From: Mactromeris polynyma
Lineage: Eukaryota; Mollusca; Bivalvia; Venerida; Mactridae
Length of the DNA: 64,000 nt
Assembly: GCA_032209605.1 (NCBI GenBank)
Contig: JASFXZ010000034.1
Span: 5,573,649-5,637,648 of the forward strand
Direction: 5' to 3'
The position numbers were made by a program, and so were the translations under genes. Below, in pieces: positions 1-12,956 of the stretch. The notes under the pieces are model-generated. The model was given only the letters and a program-made list of their open reading frames with translations. It ran no database searches and had not been told where the DNA came from. Each line of letters begins with the position of its first letter. Position 1 is the stretch's first letter.

Positions 1-832
1 TGACAATTGAACAATGAGATACTTAGTGTGACATTGAACAATGAGATACTTAGTGTGGCATTGAACAATGAGATACTTAGTGTGGCATTGAACAATGAGA
101 TACTTAGTGTGGCATTGAACAATGAGATACTTTGTGCAACATTGAACAATGAGATACTTTATGTGGCATTGAACAATGAGATACTTTGTGCAACATTTAA
201 CAATGAGATACTTTGTGCAACATTGAACAATGATATACTTAGTGTGGCATTGAACAATGAGATACTTTATGTGGCATTGAACAATGAGATACTTTGTGCA
301 ACATTGAACAATGAGATACTTAGTGTGGCATTGAACACTGACATACTTGGTGTGAAATTGAATTATGCGATACTTAGTGTGACAATTGAACAATGAGATA
401 CTTAGTGTGACATTGAACAATGAGATACTTAGTGTGGCATTGAACAATGAGATACTTAGTGTGGCATTGAACAATGATATACTTAGTGTGACATTGAACA
501 ATGAGATACTTTATGTGACATTGAACAATGAGATACTTGGTGTGACATTGAACAATGAGATACTTAGTGTGGCATTGAACACTGAGATACTTAGTGTGAC
601 ATTGAACAATGAGATATTTAGTGTGGCATTGAACAATGAGATATTTAGTGTGGCATAGAACAATGAGATACTTAGTGTGACATTGAACAATGAGATACTT
701 AGTGTGACATTGAACAATGATATATTTAGTGTGACATTGAACAATGAGATATTTAGTGTGGCATAGAACAATGAGATACTTAGTGTGGCATTGAACAATG
801 AGATACTTTATGTGACGTTGAACAATGAGATA
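1..832. repeat. Minisatellite, 27-bp unit
   Basis: About 31 tandem copies of a 27-bp unit built around GAACAATGAGATACTTAGTG, running off the window's left edge. Variants cluster (tttatgtgg, tttgtgcaa). The unit is divisible by three and stop-poor on both strands, which produces long spurious open frames such as repeated LNNEILSVA. Confidence 0.97.
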
Positions 833-880
833 ATAATTCATTTCAGATACTGAGATGCATTTCTACCAGACGACTTAAAC

Positions 881-1985
881 TGCTCCTCTGTCACTTTATA
901 CTGCTCCTCTGTCACCTTATACTGCTCCTCTGTCACCTTATACTGCTCCTCTGTCACCTTATACTGCTCCTCTGTCACCTTATACTGCTCCTCTGTCACT
1001 TTATACTGCTCCTCTGTCACCTTATACTGCTCCTCTGTCACCTTATACTGCTCCTCTGTCACTTTATACTGCTACTCTGTCACTTTATACTGCTCCTCTG
1101 TCACTTTATACTGCTCCTCTGTCACTTTATACTGCTCCTCTGTCACCTTATACTGCTCCTCTGTCACTTTATACTGCTCCTCTGTCACTTTATACTGCTC
1201 CTCTGTCACTTTATACTGCTCCTCTGTCACTTTATACTGTTACTCTGTCACCTTATACTGCTCCTCTGTCACTTTATAAAGCTCCTCTGTCACTTTATAC
1301 TGCTCCTCTGTCACTTTATACTGTTACTCTGTCACCTTATACTGCTCCTCTGTCACTTTATAAAGCTACTCTGTCACTTTATACTGCTACTCTGTCACTT
1401 TATACTGCTCCTCTGTCACCTTATACTGCTCCTCTGTCACTTTATACTGCTCCTCTGTCACCTTATACTGCTCCTCTGTCACCTTATACTGCTCCTCTGT
1501 CACCTTATACTGCTCCTCTGTCACTTTATACTGCTCCTATGTCACTTTATACTGCTCCTCTGTCACTTTATACTGCTACTCTGTCACTTTATACTGCTCC
1601 TCTGTCACCTTATACTGCTCCTCTGTCACTTTATACTGCTCCTCTGTCACTTTATACTGCTACTCTGTCACTTTATACTGCTCCTCTGTCACCTTATACT
1701 GCTACTCTGTCACCTTATACTGCTCCTCTGTCACTTTATACTGCTCCTATGTCACTTTATACTGCTCCTCTGTCACTTTATACTGCTACTCTGTCACTTT
1801 ATACTGCTACTCTGTCACTTTATACTGCTCCTCTGTCACCTTATACTGCTCCTCTGTCACTTTATACTGCTCCTATGTCACCTTATACATGTACTGCTTC
1901 TCTGTCACTTTATACTGCTCCTCTGTCACCTTATACTGCTCCTCTGTCACTTTATACAGCTCCTCTGTCACCTTATACTGCTCTC
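881..1985. repeat. Minisatellite, 21-bp unit
   Basis: About 52 copies of TGCTCCTCTGTCACTTTATA plus C, with interspersed C/T variants and one expanded unit near 1888. It abuts the 27-bp array with only about 50 bases between. The unit is divisible by three, so frames stay open. Confidence 0.97.
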
Positions 1986-3525
1986 TTACTGTTCTACGTT
2001 TTAGACACTGTGACTTTGCAATGCCTCTCCGATGTTAGAATTTAAATTGGAATTAAATATGTCCTACTAGACAAGTTTAAGCGAAACAAAATGTGAGAAA
2101 AGTGAAAAGACTAAGTACAACACAATATCGCCTCGCAGAGAACTTTAATGTATCAACACACTAAAATATTAATACACGGCAAACAATATTCCCTTTAACC
2201 ACAGATTATATTTAATTTCGGTCGATGGCATCATTGATTACACGATAACGCAGGTTGGTGAATGATAGGATTCATACAAACATACACTTATAATTATTTA
2301 AATTTGATCTCGTTATAAATTATTCATGAACTAAAGTATTCATTGTTTGTTTTATTGTCACAAGTGATTAGTTCCACAAATTGAAATGTGTTCAGGTGTC
2401 AACAGGTATTATTTTTTGTAAATGGTATCCTAAAATGTAATGTAGCTGTATTATGTCCGCCTACTTTATTCCATACAACCACAACTGCTGGAAGAGATCG
2501 TATTATCGCGATTAATTATCGAGTTAATCATGTAGTAAACTGGTGGCAGAAATATGCCACCATACGAAGCTTATACGAAGTTTTCTAAACTTGATATGTC
2601 TGAGTAAAGGTTGAATATGCAAGTTGCTTCAGTTGATTAAACACATTGAAGGCCTCATGTCGAACTTTATATAATACATCATTTGCCAGATGCGGCGATT
2701 TTAGACTACCCCCGTTGTTAGCTACCCGCTGTAACTTAAAATCGCGTTCAGAGTACCGTAAGGAAGGATGAAAACGATTTCAGATTACCCCCGGGGATAA
2801 CTTTTTTTTATGTGTATACATTCTCCTCGCATGAATTGAGAAGATCAAAGCAAATGATAGAAGAAAAATGTTTATTATCAAAGCAACAACAAGAAAGTAT
2901 CATCAGCAGGAACGGCAACGGTAGCAGCAACACCAACAACCACCACAGCAGAGTGATCAACAATTTATTGCTGTTGTTGTTGTTGTTATTGTGGCTGTTG
3001 TTCGTGTTTCAAACAATATTAAGAATCATAAGTTTGACAATCAGCATTGATGTGTATACATAGTTTTCGTCATATGTTTTCGGTGGTTTCCGCCTTATTC
3101 GTTCCGACAAGCTTAAACGATTTCTAACCGATTATAAAGTTAAGTATGGAATATATTCAGCCATACATATCTCGAGAACAAACTACTTTGACGTCTGCGT
3201 TAATTACTCTCTCTGTGTACAAAATCGGTGGCAATGTTAATATGAAGTGTCAGTTTCTGTACGATTTCAATCAATATTATTTAAATTATTTTCCAGGAAT
3301 TAAATTGAGTGAACGATAAATGTTTTCATCACGCAACAGATGTTCAAAACAATGATGCATAGTTACAAACGATTCAGTATGCTTTGTTCGTATTGTGTCA
3401 AAACATATGTCAATTTATCAGTGAATCATTGAAGTTGAACATTTTCATATTACCCCCAGGGGTTGCCCGAACCTGAATTCATAATGACCCAAGCGCAGTT
3501 TAGATTACCCCTCGCTGATTGAAAG
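1986..3525. other. Non-coding stretch with a low-complexity patch
   Basis: No supported gene. A CAA/CAG-rich patch at 2880-2945 is followed by TTG/CTG at 2965-3005, forming an imperfect inverted pair. The phrase GATTACCCC or a close variant recurs near 2700, 2780, 3450 and 3505, suggesting an old repeat. Confidence 0.6.
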
Positions 3526-4495
3526 TATGAAACACGTGTCGGCTATCCTTGTGTAGTGTCCTCTTGCCTTGTATGAAACATATGTCGACTTGCCTTGTAT
3601 GAAACACGTGTCATCTTGCCTTGTGTAGTATCCTCTTGCCTTGTATGAAACACGTGTCAGTTTGCCTTGTGTAGTGTCCTCTTGCCCCGTATGAAACACG
3701 TGTCATCTTGCCTTGTGTAGTGTCCTCTTGCCTTGTATGAAACACGTGTCATCTTGCCTTGTGTAGTGTCCTCTTGTCTTGTATGAAACACGTGTCATCT
3801 TGCCTTGTGTAGTGTTCTCTTGCCTTGTATGAAACACGTGTCATCTTGCCTTGTGTAGTGTCCTCTTGCCTTGTATGAAACACGTGTCATCTTGCCTTGT
3901 GTAGTGTCCTCTTGTCTTGTATGAAACACGTGTCATCTTGCCTTGTGTAGTGTTCTCTTGCCTTGTATGAAACACATGTCATCTTGCCTTGTGTAGTGTC
4001 ATCTTGCCTTGTATGAAACACGTGTCGGCTTGCCTTGTGTAGTGTCCTCTTGCCTTGTATGAATCACGTGTCGGCTTGCCTTGTGTAGTGTCCTCTTGCC
4101 TTGTATGAAACATGTGTCATCTTGCCTTGTGTAGTGCCCTCTTGCCTTGTACGAAACACGTGTCATCTTGCCTTGTGTAGTGTCCTCTTGCCCTGTGTGA
4201 AACACGTGTCATCTTGCCTTGTATGAAACACGTGTCGACTTGCCTTGTATGAAACACGTGTCGTCTTGCCTTGTATGAAACACGTGTCGACTTGCCTTGT
4301 ATGAAACACGTGTCATATTGCCTTGTATGAAACACGTGTTAGCTTGCCTTGTATGAAACACGCGTCATCTTGCCTTGTATGAAACACACGTCACCTTGCC
4401 TTGTATGAAACATGTGTCATCTTGCCTTGTATGAAACACGTGACAGATTGCCTTGTATGAAACACGTGTCATATTGCCTTGTGTAGTGTCTTCTT
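3526..4495. repeat. Minisatellite, mixed 26- and 20-bp subunits (46-bp higher-order unit)
   Basis: Two alternating subunits, CTTGCCTTGTATGAAACACG+TGTCAT (26) and CTTGCCTTGTGTAGTGTCCT (20), form a 46-bp higher-order repeat to about 4200. After that the 26-bp subunit mostly repeats alone. Both begin CTTGCCTTGT, so one probably arose from the other. Confidence 0.95.
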
Positions 4496-5520
4496 GACAT
4501 CGTGAATAGTCTTAACTTAATGATTGAGTTAATTCATATATGTATTTATTCATTGTATTATTGTTTGGTAATTTAATGCTCGTGTATTATGGTTATGGTT
4601 TTATTTAAAGATGTAACTGGCTCGTCTTCATCCAGTATTATTGTTACATAGTCTAAACACCATATATGAGGACCATTGCCATGTGTAACTGTTTAAAACT
4701 ATCTTGTTTACTCATATTACTAATTGACAAAACTAGTAAAAAAACACCCGCTTGTTAAAACTGGATGTGTTTTTCATTTTATGATTACACAAACGTCTTT
4801 TTTTCGACAATACAGAGGAATGCAAAAATGTCATTATAAATGTTTTCTGTGATAATGCATTTTTATTGAAGTTTTAACTAGATAAAGTATATTTTGATGA
4901 TTGTTTAGGTAAACAAAAAAATTAACATATACTATATCTTTATTCATTATTCTTCTTGTTCTCACTCTGTGACTTCATCAACGGAATCAGAAACAATGTC
5001 TGCGAAACAATTTATATCATAGTCAAACATAATTACACGTTCCGTGTGACATATTGCATGTTGGTATGTACATGTGATTAGAGGTAGAATCATACCCTGT
5101 CAATAAATATATCCTATGGTGACCTTAAACAAATAAATATCCTAGTGTGCAGTTCAATACATCAAATATATAGTGTTAAAATGCATTGTTATAGATCTAA
5201 CAGAAACATAAAAATGATATATAATATGGAGGTGAATACTAAGGTCGTTCAGGGGAATCTAGTCACGTGTGTCTACCAATTAGATCGACGACCTTTGTCT
5301 CGGTTTTATGTTTCATTTCAAGGTCGTGTGAAAATATACTCTGTACATTTAAAAGCGCACAGTCAGACTTTCTCAAGTTTCGTGGACTTACTTAGAAATA
5401 CAAGAAAAAGATACGATATCATTTCATGTTTACGCTATAGATAGTACACTTACAGATTATTACAATCATTTAAAATCACTTAAAATGCAATATAATGACG
5501 CTTTACAAATAAACTAAGTA
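4496..5520. other. Non-coding, nothing recognised
   Basis: AT-rich sequence. An open frame at 5145-5444 (+) has no recognisable domain and no clear exon signals. Confidence 0.5.
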
Positions 5521-5723
5521 CAATTTAATAACGCATAATGTGGGGTTTCTAAATTTTCATTTAATGACTTTTAGGAGACAAGATAAGAGCTTGACACGAT
5601 GTTATTGCATGTGTACGCCACACATGTATGCTAAATTTAATGACAATCGACAAGCATTTTCTTAAAAAATGAGTTTCAGACGTAATAAAATGAAATTTAA
5701 TGAAGTATGGTTGGTAAAAAAAA
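5521..5723. repeat. Dispersed repeat, family also at 45388-45562
   Basis: Shares TTGCATGTGTA, CATGTATGCTAAATTTAATG and ACAATCGAC with 45388-45562 in the same order and orientation. The family's right part contains one AAATGTACTGAGTATAT-like phrase, which here has expanded into the following array. Confidence 0.8.
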
Positions 5724-6895
5724 TGTGCGTTTTTAAATGTACTGAGTATATTTCGCAGCACCAAAATTGCGCGTTTTAAATGTACTGAGTATATTTCACA
5801 GCACTAAAATTGCGCGTTTTAAATGTACTGAGTATATTTCACAGCACTAAAATTGCGCGTTTTAAATGTACTGAGTATATTTCACAGCACTAAAATTGCG
5901 CGTTTTAAATGTACTGAGTATATTTCACAGCACTAAAATTGCGCGTTTTAAATGTACTGAGTATATTTCGCAGGACATAAATTGCGTGTTTAAATGTACT
6001 GATTATATTTCGCAGGACTAAAGTTGTGCGTTTTTAAATGTACTGAGTATATTTCGCAGCACTAAAGTTGTGCGTTTTTAAATGTACTGAGTATATTTCG
6101 CAGCACTAAAGTTGTGCGTTTTTAAATGTACTGAGTATACTTCGCAGGACTAAAGTTGTGTGTTTTTAAATGTACTGAGTATACTTCGCATGACTAAAGT
6201 TGTGTGTTTTTAAATGTACTGAGTATACTTCGCATGACTAAAGTTGTGTGTTTTTAAATGTACTGAGTATACTTCGCATGACTAAAGTTGTGTGTTTTTA
6301 AATGTACTGAGTATACTTCGCATGACTAAAGTTGTGTGTTTTTAAATGTACTGAGTATACTTCGCATGACTAAAGTTGTGTGTTTTTAAATGTACTGAGT
6401 ATATTTCGCAGGACTAAAGTTGTGTGTGTTTAAATGTACTGAGTATACTTCGCATGACTAAAGTTGTGTGTTTTTAAATGTACTGAGTATATTTCGCAGG
6501 ACTAAAGTTGTGTGTGTTTAAATGTACTGAGTATATTTCGCAGGACTAAAGTTGTGTGTGTTTAAATGTACTGAGTATATTTCGCAGCACTAAAGTTGTG
6601 CGTTTTTAAATGTACTGAGTATATTTCGCAGCACTAAAGTTGGTGCGTTTTTAAATGTACTGAGTATATTTCGCAGCACTAAAGTTATGCGTATTTAAAT
6701 GTACTGAGTATATTTCGCAGGACTTAAGTTGTGCGTATTTAAATGTACTGAGTATATTTCGCAGGACTTAAGTTGTGCGAGTTCAAATGTACTGAGTATA
6801 TTTCGCAGCACTAAAGTTATGCGTATTTAAATGTACTGAGTATATTTCGCAGGACTTAAGTTGTGCGAGTTCAAATGTACTGAGTATACATTGCA
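5724..6895. repeat. Minisatellite, about 44-bp unit
   Basis: About 26 copies of a 43-45 bp unit built on AAATGTACTGAGTATATTTC followed by gcagcactaaagttgtgcg. Diverged subfamilies occur in blocks: aaaattgcgcg first, then gttgtgtg, then gacttaagttgtgcg. It continues directly from the dispersed repeat to its left. Confidence 0.95.
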
Positions 6896-8580
6896 AGAGC
6901 AATGCAAGTAACCGAAACAATTAAACAATGAACTTCATTTAAATAATTTGTAGACAATATTCACACCTACTACTGGTTACATTTAAATATTTAGAGCAGA
7001 TATGTTAGCCCAGATATTCAAATTTACATTTATTACATATGCATTATTACAGTAGTTGTCATTCGGTTCCCAGCTTGTTTTACAGGAATTGATATATTTG
7101 CTTTCGTCAAGTTGTGTGACACGGCTATATACTGTATGTTTAAAAATTAATAGTACATCATATTAGCACTGCGTGTGTTTGAATCTTACAGTCATTGCAA
7201 TTGTATCACATTGAAGTATGTGATATTATAAAACAATAATATACACCTAATTAAGATCATAATAAAAAGTAAGTGTCAACTCTTCGCAAACAGGATGGAG
7301 TTGACTTTTAATCTTTATACGAAACAAATTATCAGCTAGTTTATGATTTTCTTCCACAAAAATGCTTGTTTTATTGAGGTGACTAATTTGATATCAAAAC
7401 TCAAATTTCACTGATGAATGGTGAACAATATTCAGGGTGCACAACTAGAATACACTGTACTGGATTTCTGTAAATATGTGACAGTAAACTTAATATAATC
7501 AATTTCATATTAATCGAAAACAAATTCTCCATTTTAATTGCAGTTGGAAATAATAAATCCATGCTATGGTATACAGTTGTGACCGGGCATTTGCCGATGT
7601 TTCCCGTCGCAAATGCTCGCAATTTTTACCTATATTGTTAAGTTGTCTTTAAACGAAGGTAATACAGATGAAATGTCATTGTTTCACTGCCTAGGTGGGT
7701 GTTGTAAAATGTGAAGACAGTTTTTGAGTGCATGGTGTACTGTATTTGCATGCATTTGTGGTTTTATGACATTTGTGGGCATAAAAATTCAGCTGAGCAC
7801 GCTATAAGTTATTAACGAAACAATTAAAGATGACGTGTTGTGACAAATGGCGATGTTGTTGTCTAGGATGAGCTGCTCTTTACTTCCTTCTATGGTTATA
7901 CGTACACATCTGATGTAATAAGAGGATAATATACTTCTCTCTAGTAACAAGTTCCAGCATTGATTTATTAACTAGTTTGTATAAGAGTATAGATAAAGTT
8001 CACTGCTCCGTGTATGTAAATAAGACTGCACAATTATGGGATTGTAATACTGTCAGAGATATTGAAGTGAAGTGCGAGTTTGCCATACCCTCAAACAGGA
8101 TCGCATCAGTTTATATAAAACGTATGACGTGACTGCCCAGTCTGTCAACTTACATTATTATAGACCGACGACAAGTCGGATTTTTTAAAAGTTAACCAAC
8201 ATCAGCAATTGTTCAGTTATAAGACAATCCTTACAATCCCACAAACAAATTTGATTATCAATTTTAGATTAAGGAGCTATCATTGTGAATTTTTATTTGT
8301 AACCAAATTGACTGATATTCTCGGACAACTTGCTTCCTATGTCAGACAAGTTAAGTTTTAAATTTCCATTAGTCCGGGACAGGTGTCTTTGAAAATATTT
8401 CGAGAGCCCTGCAGTCCTTTGATTCATGTAATATTTATTAGATGTATGCATTAAAATAATATGCTTAATACATGAGGTCTGAACCCAGTAAAAGTGAAGT
8501 TAAAGTGTATGACAAAATTGTTGTCTAAAAGGCGATGTTGGCCACAATAAGGGAAACAAACAACAAAAACAACACATTGG
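6896..8580. other. Non-coding, nothing recognised
   Basis: No exon, RNA gene or clear repeat structure seen on either strand. Confidence 0.5.
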
Positions 8581-8599
8581 AATTTACTAGGGAAATTTA

Positions 8600-8700
8600 T
8601 TAGTGAACCCAGAGGGGTTTGAACCCACGACCCCCAACAACGTCAGCGCCTAGCACTGAAGTAACTACGACCATACCAACTGCGCCACCGAGTCAACCCC
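8600..8700 (-). repeat. tRNA-derived SINE head (degenerate)
   Basis: On the minus strand TGGCGCAGTTGG (A box) precedes GGTTCAAACCCC (B box). The acceptor stem pairs poorly and the box spacing is long, so this looks like a SINE promoter and not a working tRNA gene. Confidence 0.6.
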
Positions 8701-8885
8701 TAAACAATGTTGTTCAAATGACGCTGATATGGCCGTCGATATTTCAGTACACGGGATATAGGGTGTGTGTAATTGTCTTTTGACATTTAAGTAGCTGAAA
8801 ATTATCTCTAGAACATAGTTAGCATTCTTATACAGCATTCCGAATTAGGTATGAAATGTGAATATACTTGGTCACGATCAGCGAA
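8701..8885. other. Short non-coding spacer
   Basis: Nothing recognised between the SINE head and the 33-bp array. Confidence 0.4.
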
Positions 8886-9050
8886 CTTACTTCCTGGAAT
8901 AATAGTAGATGTCTGACAGCATGGAATAAATACAGTAGAAGGTGTCTGACTTCCTGGAATAAATACAGTAGTAGATGTCTGACTTCCTGGAATAAATACA
9001 GTAGTAGATATCTGACTTCCTGGTATACATACAGTAGTAGATGTCTGAGC
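8886..9050. repeat. Minisatellite, 33-bp unit
   Basis: About five copies of CTGACTTCCTGGAATAAATA plus cagtagtagatgt. Divisible by three, hence short open frames on both strands. Confidence 0.9.
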
Positions 9051-9469
9051 TACGTAATTCAAACAGATTTGTGAGAGACTAGACAACCTTAATCCGAAAA
9101 CTCAATTCCAAGCAATACGTATGTATCGTTGTTTAATGCGTTAAGATCAGGAACATAGATTTCTAGAAAATGAACTTAATACTAAAACTCTGCTTGCATT
9201 TGGTCTAATGTTCTCCAACCGGAACGTATTGATTATGATGTCGTAGTTGATTGCTTATTTGAATCCACGCCCACACCCTGAGATGTTTATGTGTTGTAAG
9301 GAGAAGTGACTTTGGCGAACTATTTAATAATATCATTCGCATGAATACAAATATTGTATGCATATCCAACTGTTATATACAGAGCACGTTTCGGTGTTTC
9401 TTGGCTTGTGTTTATAACATTTTCCGTTTTTTTGTTTCTTCCCAGACCTAAGTTTTTAAATTACATTAT

Positions 9470-9740
9470 AACGGCTCAGAACTTCAAGTCAATAAGTCAA
9501 ACACACTTTTTTGAGCGTAGCTGTATAATATTGATTTTGACCTACATTTAGACCAATCAAATATTGTATTTGAAGCGCGTTATTTAAATATGAAACAAAT
9601 GAGACGATTTGATTGGTTCATACTATAAGCGGAGAGGCATGAAACGGGGCGACTCGAAAAGATAATTCACTTTCCCGTATCGTACCCCTCTGGCGAAATC
9701 AGAGTTCCGAAATAGGGCGATTCTTTAGCCATCACTCTTG
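9470..9740 (+). repeat. Dispersed repeat, inverted copy at 52780-53020
   Basis: GCGTAGCTGTATAATATTGA, GACCAATCAAATATTGTAT, GATTTGATTGGTTCATA, GCGGAGAGGC and GAAATAGGGCGATT all recur as reverse complements, in reversed order, at 52780-53020. Confidence 0.85.
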
Positions 9741-10510
9741 TCTACGCCGCTCATCTTTGTTAAAGATATTTCATGTTTCTACATTACCAAATACAAGCAG
9801 ACATTTAAGGCATTATAACTGTGTCCACACATTCAATATTCCCGTGTATATAAATGGAATCTAAATTTCAATTAATTTGTGTACTTTGTATTTAATGACT
9901 TTACTGTTACCCAAAAAAGGCTATTAATATATTATAAACTATTTCTAATGAATGTTAATGAAATAATTAAAATAAAACATTTAAAAAATTTGAAGGGAGA
10001 TAAGTCAATGAAAATTGCCTGCTTCTAAAATAACATTCCATACAAATGTCCTGGTTGCCTGCTTCTAAAATAATATTCCATACAAATGTCCTGGTTGCCT
10101 GTTTCTAAAATAATATTCCATACAAATGTCCTGGAACAAAATTCCTTTGAATTTTCTGTAAATTTCTGTTTCTAATTTATTCTTCTACTTTCTCAATATA
10201 TAAGTCTTCTCGGTAAACAAATGCTTTGATATTCAAGATGCAAAGAAATAAAATAAATAATAGATTTCCATTTGTTCTTTTTTTAAACGTTTATATCAGA
10301 AAAGGGTATACGCAGCAAATGTAGCATAACTGTTACCGGACACTAAACTTTTCTACACTTTGGAGTTAGATCAGCAATATCACATAGATTTGATAGATAT
10401 CAGTTCTAATTAGAGCTGTACCTATGTCAGTTATGGGTATACATACTTAAGCAGAACGCGCGTAGAATATCAAAGAAGATGGGCTAGCAGTTAAATAGTG
10501 TAAAGTTACA
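9741..10510. other. Non-coding, contains a short 40-bp triplicate
   Basis: AT-rich with no gene seen. The only structure noted is the 3-copy array at 10016-10134. Confidence 0.5.
10016..10134. repeat. Tandem triplicate, 40-bp unit
   Basis: Three near-identical copies of TGCCTGCTTCTAAAATAATA followed by ttccatacaaatgtcctggt. Confidence 0.93.
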
Positions 10511-10800
10511 TGAGGCACTTCGAGCACCAACTATAGTAACTATGGTTGGATGATCAAACTCAGTCTAGTTCATCTATGGTCTAGTTACTCAGGTCACTCT
10601 TAGAATTTGGAGGGTTGAAAATCCTATAGAGGTGCTCCGAATATCTACAATAGTTCAACTGTACTATATCGGTGGATGAACCATAGTTAATGTTCGGAAC
10701 ACCTCTATATAGTATTCAAACCTCCAATTTGGAAGAGGTAACCAGACCAGACTGAATTTTATCATGAACCATAACTATAGTTGGTGCTCGAAGTGCCTCA
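10511..10800. mobile_element. Palindromic MITE, 290 bp
   Basis: It begins TGAGGCACTTCGAGCACCAA and ends with its exact reverse complement; the perfect terminal match extends to ctatag, about 26 bp. Further inside, gaggtgctccgaata mirrors ttcggaacacctc, and the Cys-free interior also mirrors (aatttggaggg / cctccaattt), so the element folds nearly end to end. No coding capacity. Confidence 0.92.
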
Positions 10801-12955
10801 TATACATTCTACATCTGTCTGGTAGTGAGTGTAATTTTTTTAAACAAAACGACTATACATGTCCAACTTTCTGACTCATCGCAAGATTCCCAATATCTTA
10901 TCGATATAACCGATTATATATACGCTATTTTAACGTCTCATGATCATTATCGTTTGCGACTTAATTAGCCACCCCGCTGTGTTTAGCCAGCATAATGAAA
11001 TTGCCCTGGGCTGTACTGACTTACCAGAATGATGATGATTTTGTTATTTATGCAATTCAATATTCGTTTGAGTATTTTATAATTTTGCTTGTAATTTTCC
11101 ACACCTATATGTTCATCCAACAATGGCACAATTAGATAAGTTAGAAGCTCAACAGCTTGCAAATAAACCTGTTAGCGCAGATGAAGAACAGAGGGGGAAA
11201 CTTAGTCATCGAAATTCATCGAAAAAGTACTGCTGAATGCTGTAAGCGACGTACATAGAATGTAACAGACTGCATGCCATGGTGGGCCTTCACACTTTGT
11301 TTGTTAACTTGATACGAGGCCCAACAACAAAAGAAATAGTGAACGATATACATGTACTGTAATGGTTGATTTAATAGATGTGCAAATTTATTTAATTTAT
11401 GTATGTTTGACGAGATGCGGTTTGGAAAATATTGTAAAACTTTCTCATGTCACCTTAGTTTGTTATGTTATAAGCGACAGTGTGTTACATGTTGACTTCA
11501 TTAAACCTGATATAGAAAGTTGCATATATATATGTCAGAACTGGGGCCTAATTCATTAACATTCTACATGGGAGACTGACAACATACCTGTCAAGGCTCA
11601 ATGAACCTTAGAGTGAGAAAATATTCTAGGGGGTTTCGGGGGCATGCCCCCCCGAAAAATATTTAATTCCTAGATCGTCTGTGGTGTGTTCTGGGGTGTT
11701 TTCTACAACAGTTTCAGTCAATTATTTTACCAAAATTTGTATTAAATTTGTATGATTTTTTTCAAATTTTTGTGTAATAAATTTACAGTTATTCAGCTAC
11801 AAGCACTAGCAGACGACGCCATGACGTTTACATTGACACCGGGAAACGATTATTATGTGTTAGTATATTATATACTAACACCAGTTCCGGTGGCTAACAT
11901 TAGGCCAGACACAACTAATACACGAACCAATGTTTTTACCGATTTATTCATAAAACCATAGTATTTATTTTCGTGAATTTTGTTTTATTTGAAATGCGTG
12001 AGAAATTACATAGTCAGCGTGAGGTATGTTCAGACAATCAGACTTAGACTTAAAATGTTAAATGTTCTTGGTGGTCCTATGTTGGTATAACAATATCGTG
12101 TAGATTTTAATAACAAACAATAATAATTCAGACAGAACTTCATACGTTTAGATTTAATGAAACCGAATTGTTAGTAAATATAAATTTTGAAAAGTTAAAG
12201 TCTACGTCTGAGTTTGATACTTCGAGTGTTTGTGAATAAATGCCCCCTGTATAGAATTATCTCACAATATACTCAGAAAATTGGGAGTTTCAGAATCAAA
12301 AACCGTACATGTATCATTCAAACAGAAATTACCGCCTATCTGAAACCTTGTTTACAAACAGTTTGCAGTGCACAAAGCACGATGACAGAATATAAACACA
12401 TTATCAGAGAGAAAAAACTACAGAGACAAATTGTTATTATAATTAAGTCATGGAGTCGAAGCAAACATGTGTCGTTATGGTTACAAAGTCAGATTGATCG
12501 TACGCCCGTTTTCATCATTATTTGTTGACAAAAACGTTAAACATTAAAGTGTGATCAGTATGCGTGTGTTTAGTGCTGAGAAACGGGGCCTGTGAAATAA
12601 AATATGTATGGCAAATGTACAAATTGATATGTTTTACTACTTTGAGGTAACACACATGATCTCCGTAGGTAGATGTACACTTTAAGGTCTGTTTATACAG
12701 GACTACTCAATAAATGATAGATAATCGATCATTGCGGTTATGATATTGCGTGGTAACTTACTATCCCAACTGATCACGAGGTTACATAACTTCCTGCTTG
12801 TAGGTATAGTTTGCATGCTGGTCATATTCAAATATCATTTAAAAAAAAAAAATCTCAATTTACAACATATTTCATTCATAAGAAAACAAATTAAAACAAG
12901 AACACCAAATACATTTGCTACAACGTTTTGAAAAAAACCCTTTTTTTTTATCAAT
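10801..12955. other. Non-coding, one small orphan frame
   Basis: No supported gene. A short palindrome, GTTAGTATATTATATACTAAC with one base dropped here to stay brief, centres near 11877. G/C-run palindrome ggggtttcgggggcatgcccccccga occurs near 11632-11657. Confidence 0.45.
11123..11236 (+). CDS. Small orphan ORF, 37 residues, doubtful
   Basis: ATG-initiated frame reading MAQLDKLEAQQLANKPVSAD then EEQRGKLSHRNSSKKYC and TGA. Its composition is more protein-like (charged, helix-forming) than the AT-rich surroundings. I recognise no family. It could be chance or a fragment of an old gene copy. Confidence 0.2.
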   Translation: MAQLDKLEAQQLANKPVSADEEQRGKLSHRNSSKKYC

Positions 12956-12956
12956 T

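Noticed and set aside
7..841. Long open frames encoding LNNEILSVA-type repeats
   Set aside because: Both strands are open only because the 27-bp unit is a multiple of three without stops; no start context, splice sites or domain.
5145..5444. 99-residue frame with VVQGNLVTCVYQL that looks faintly Ig-like
   Set aside because: Only one cysteine and no tryptophan at Ig spacing, no good splice sites in the right phase, and Ig1 is already complete in exon a.
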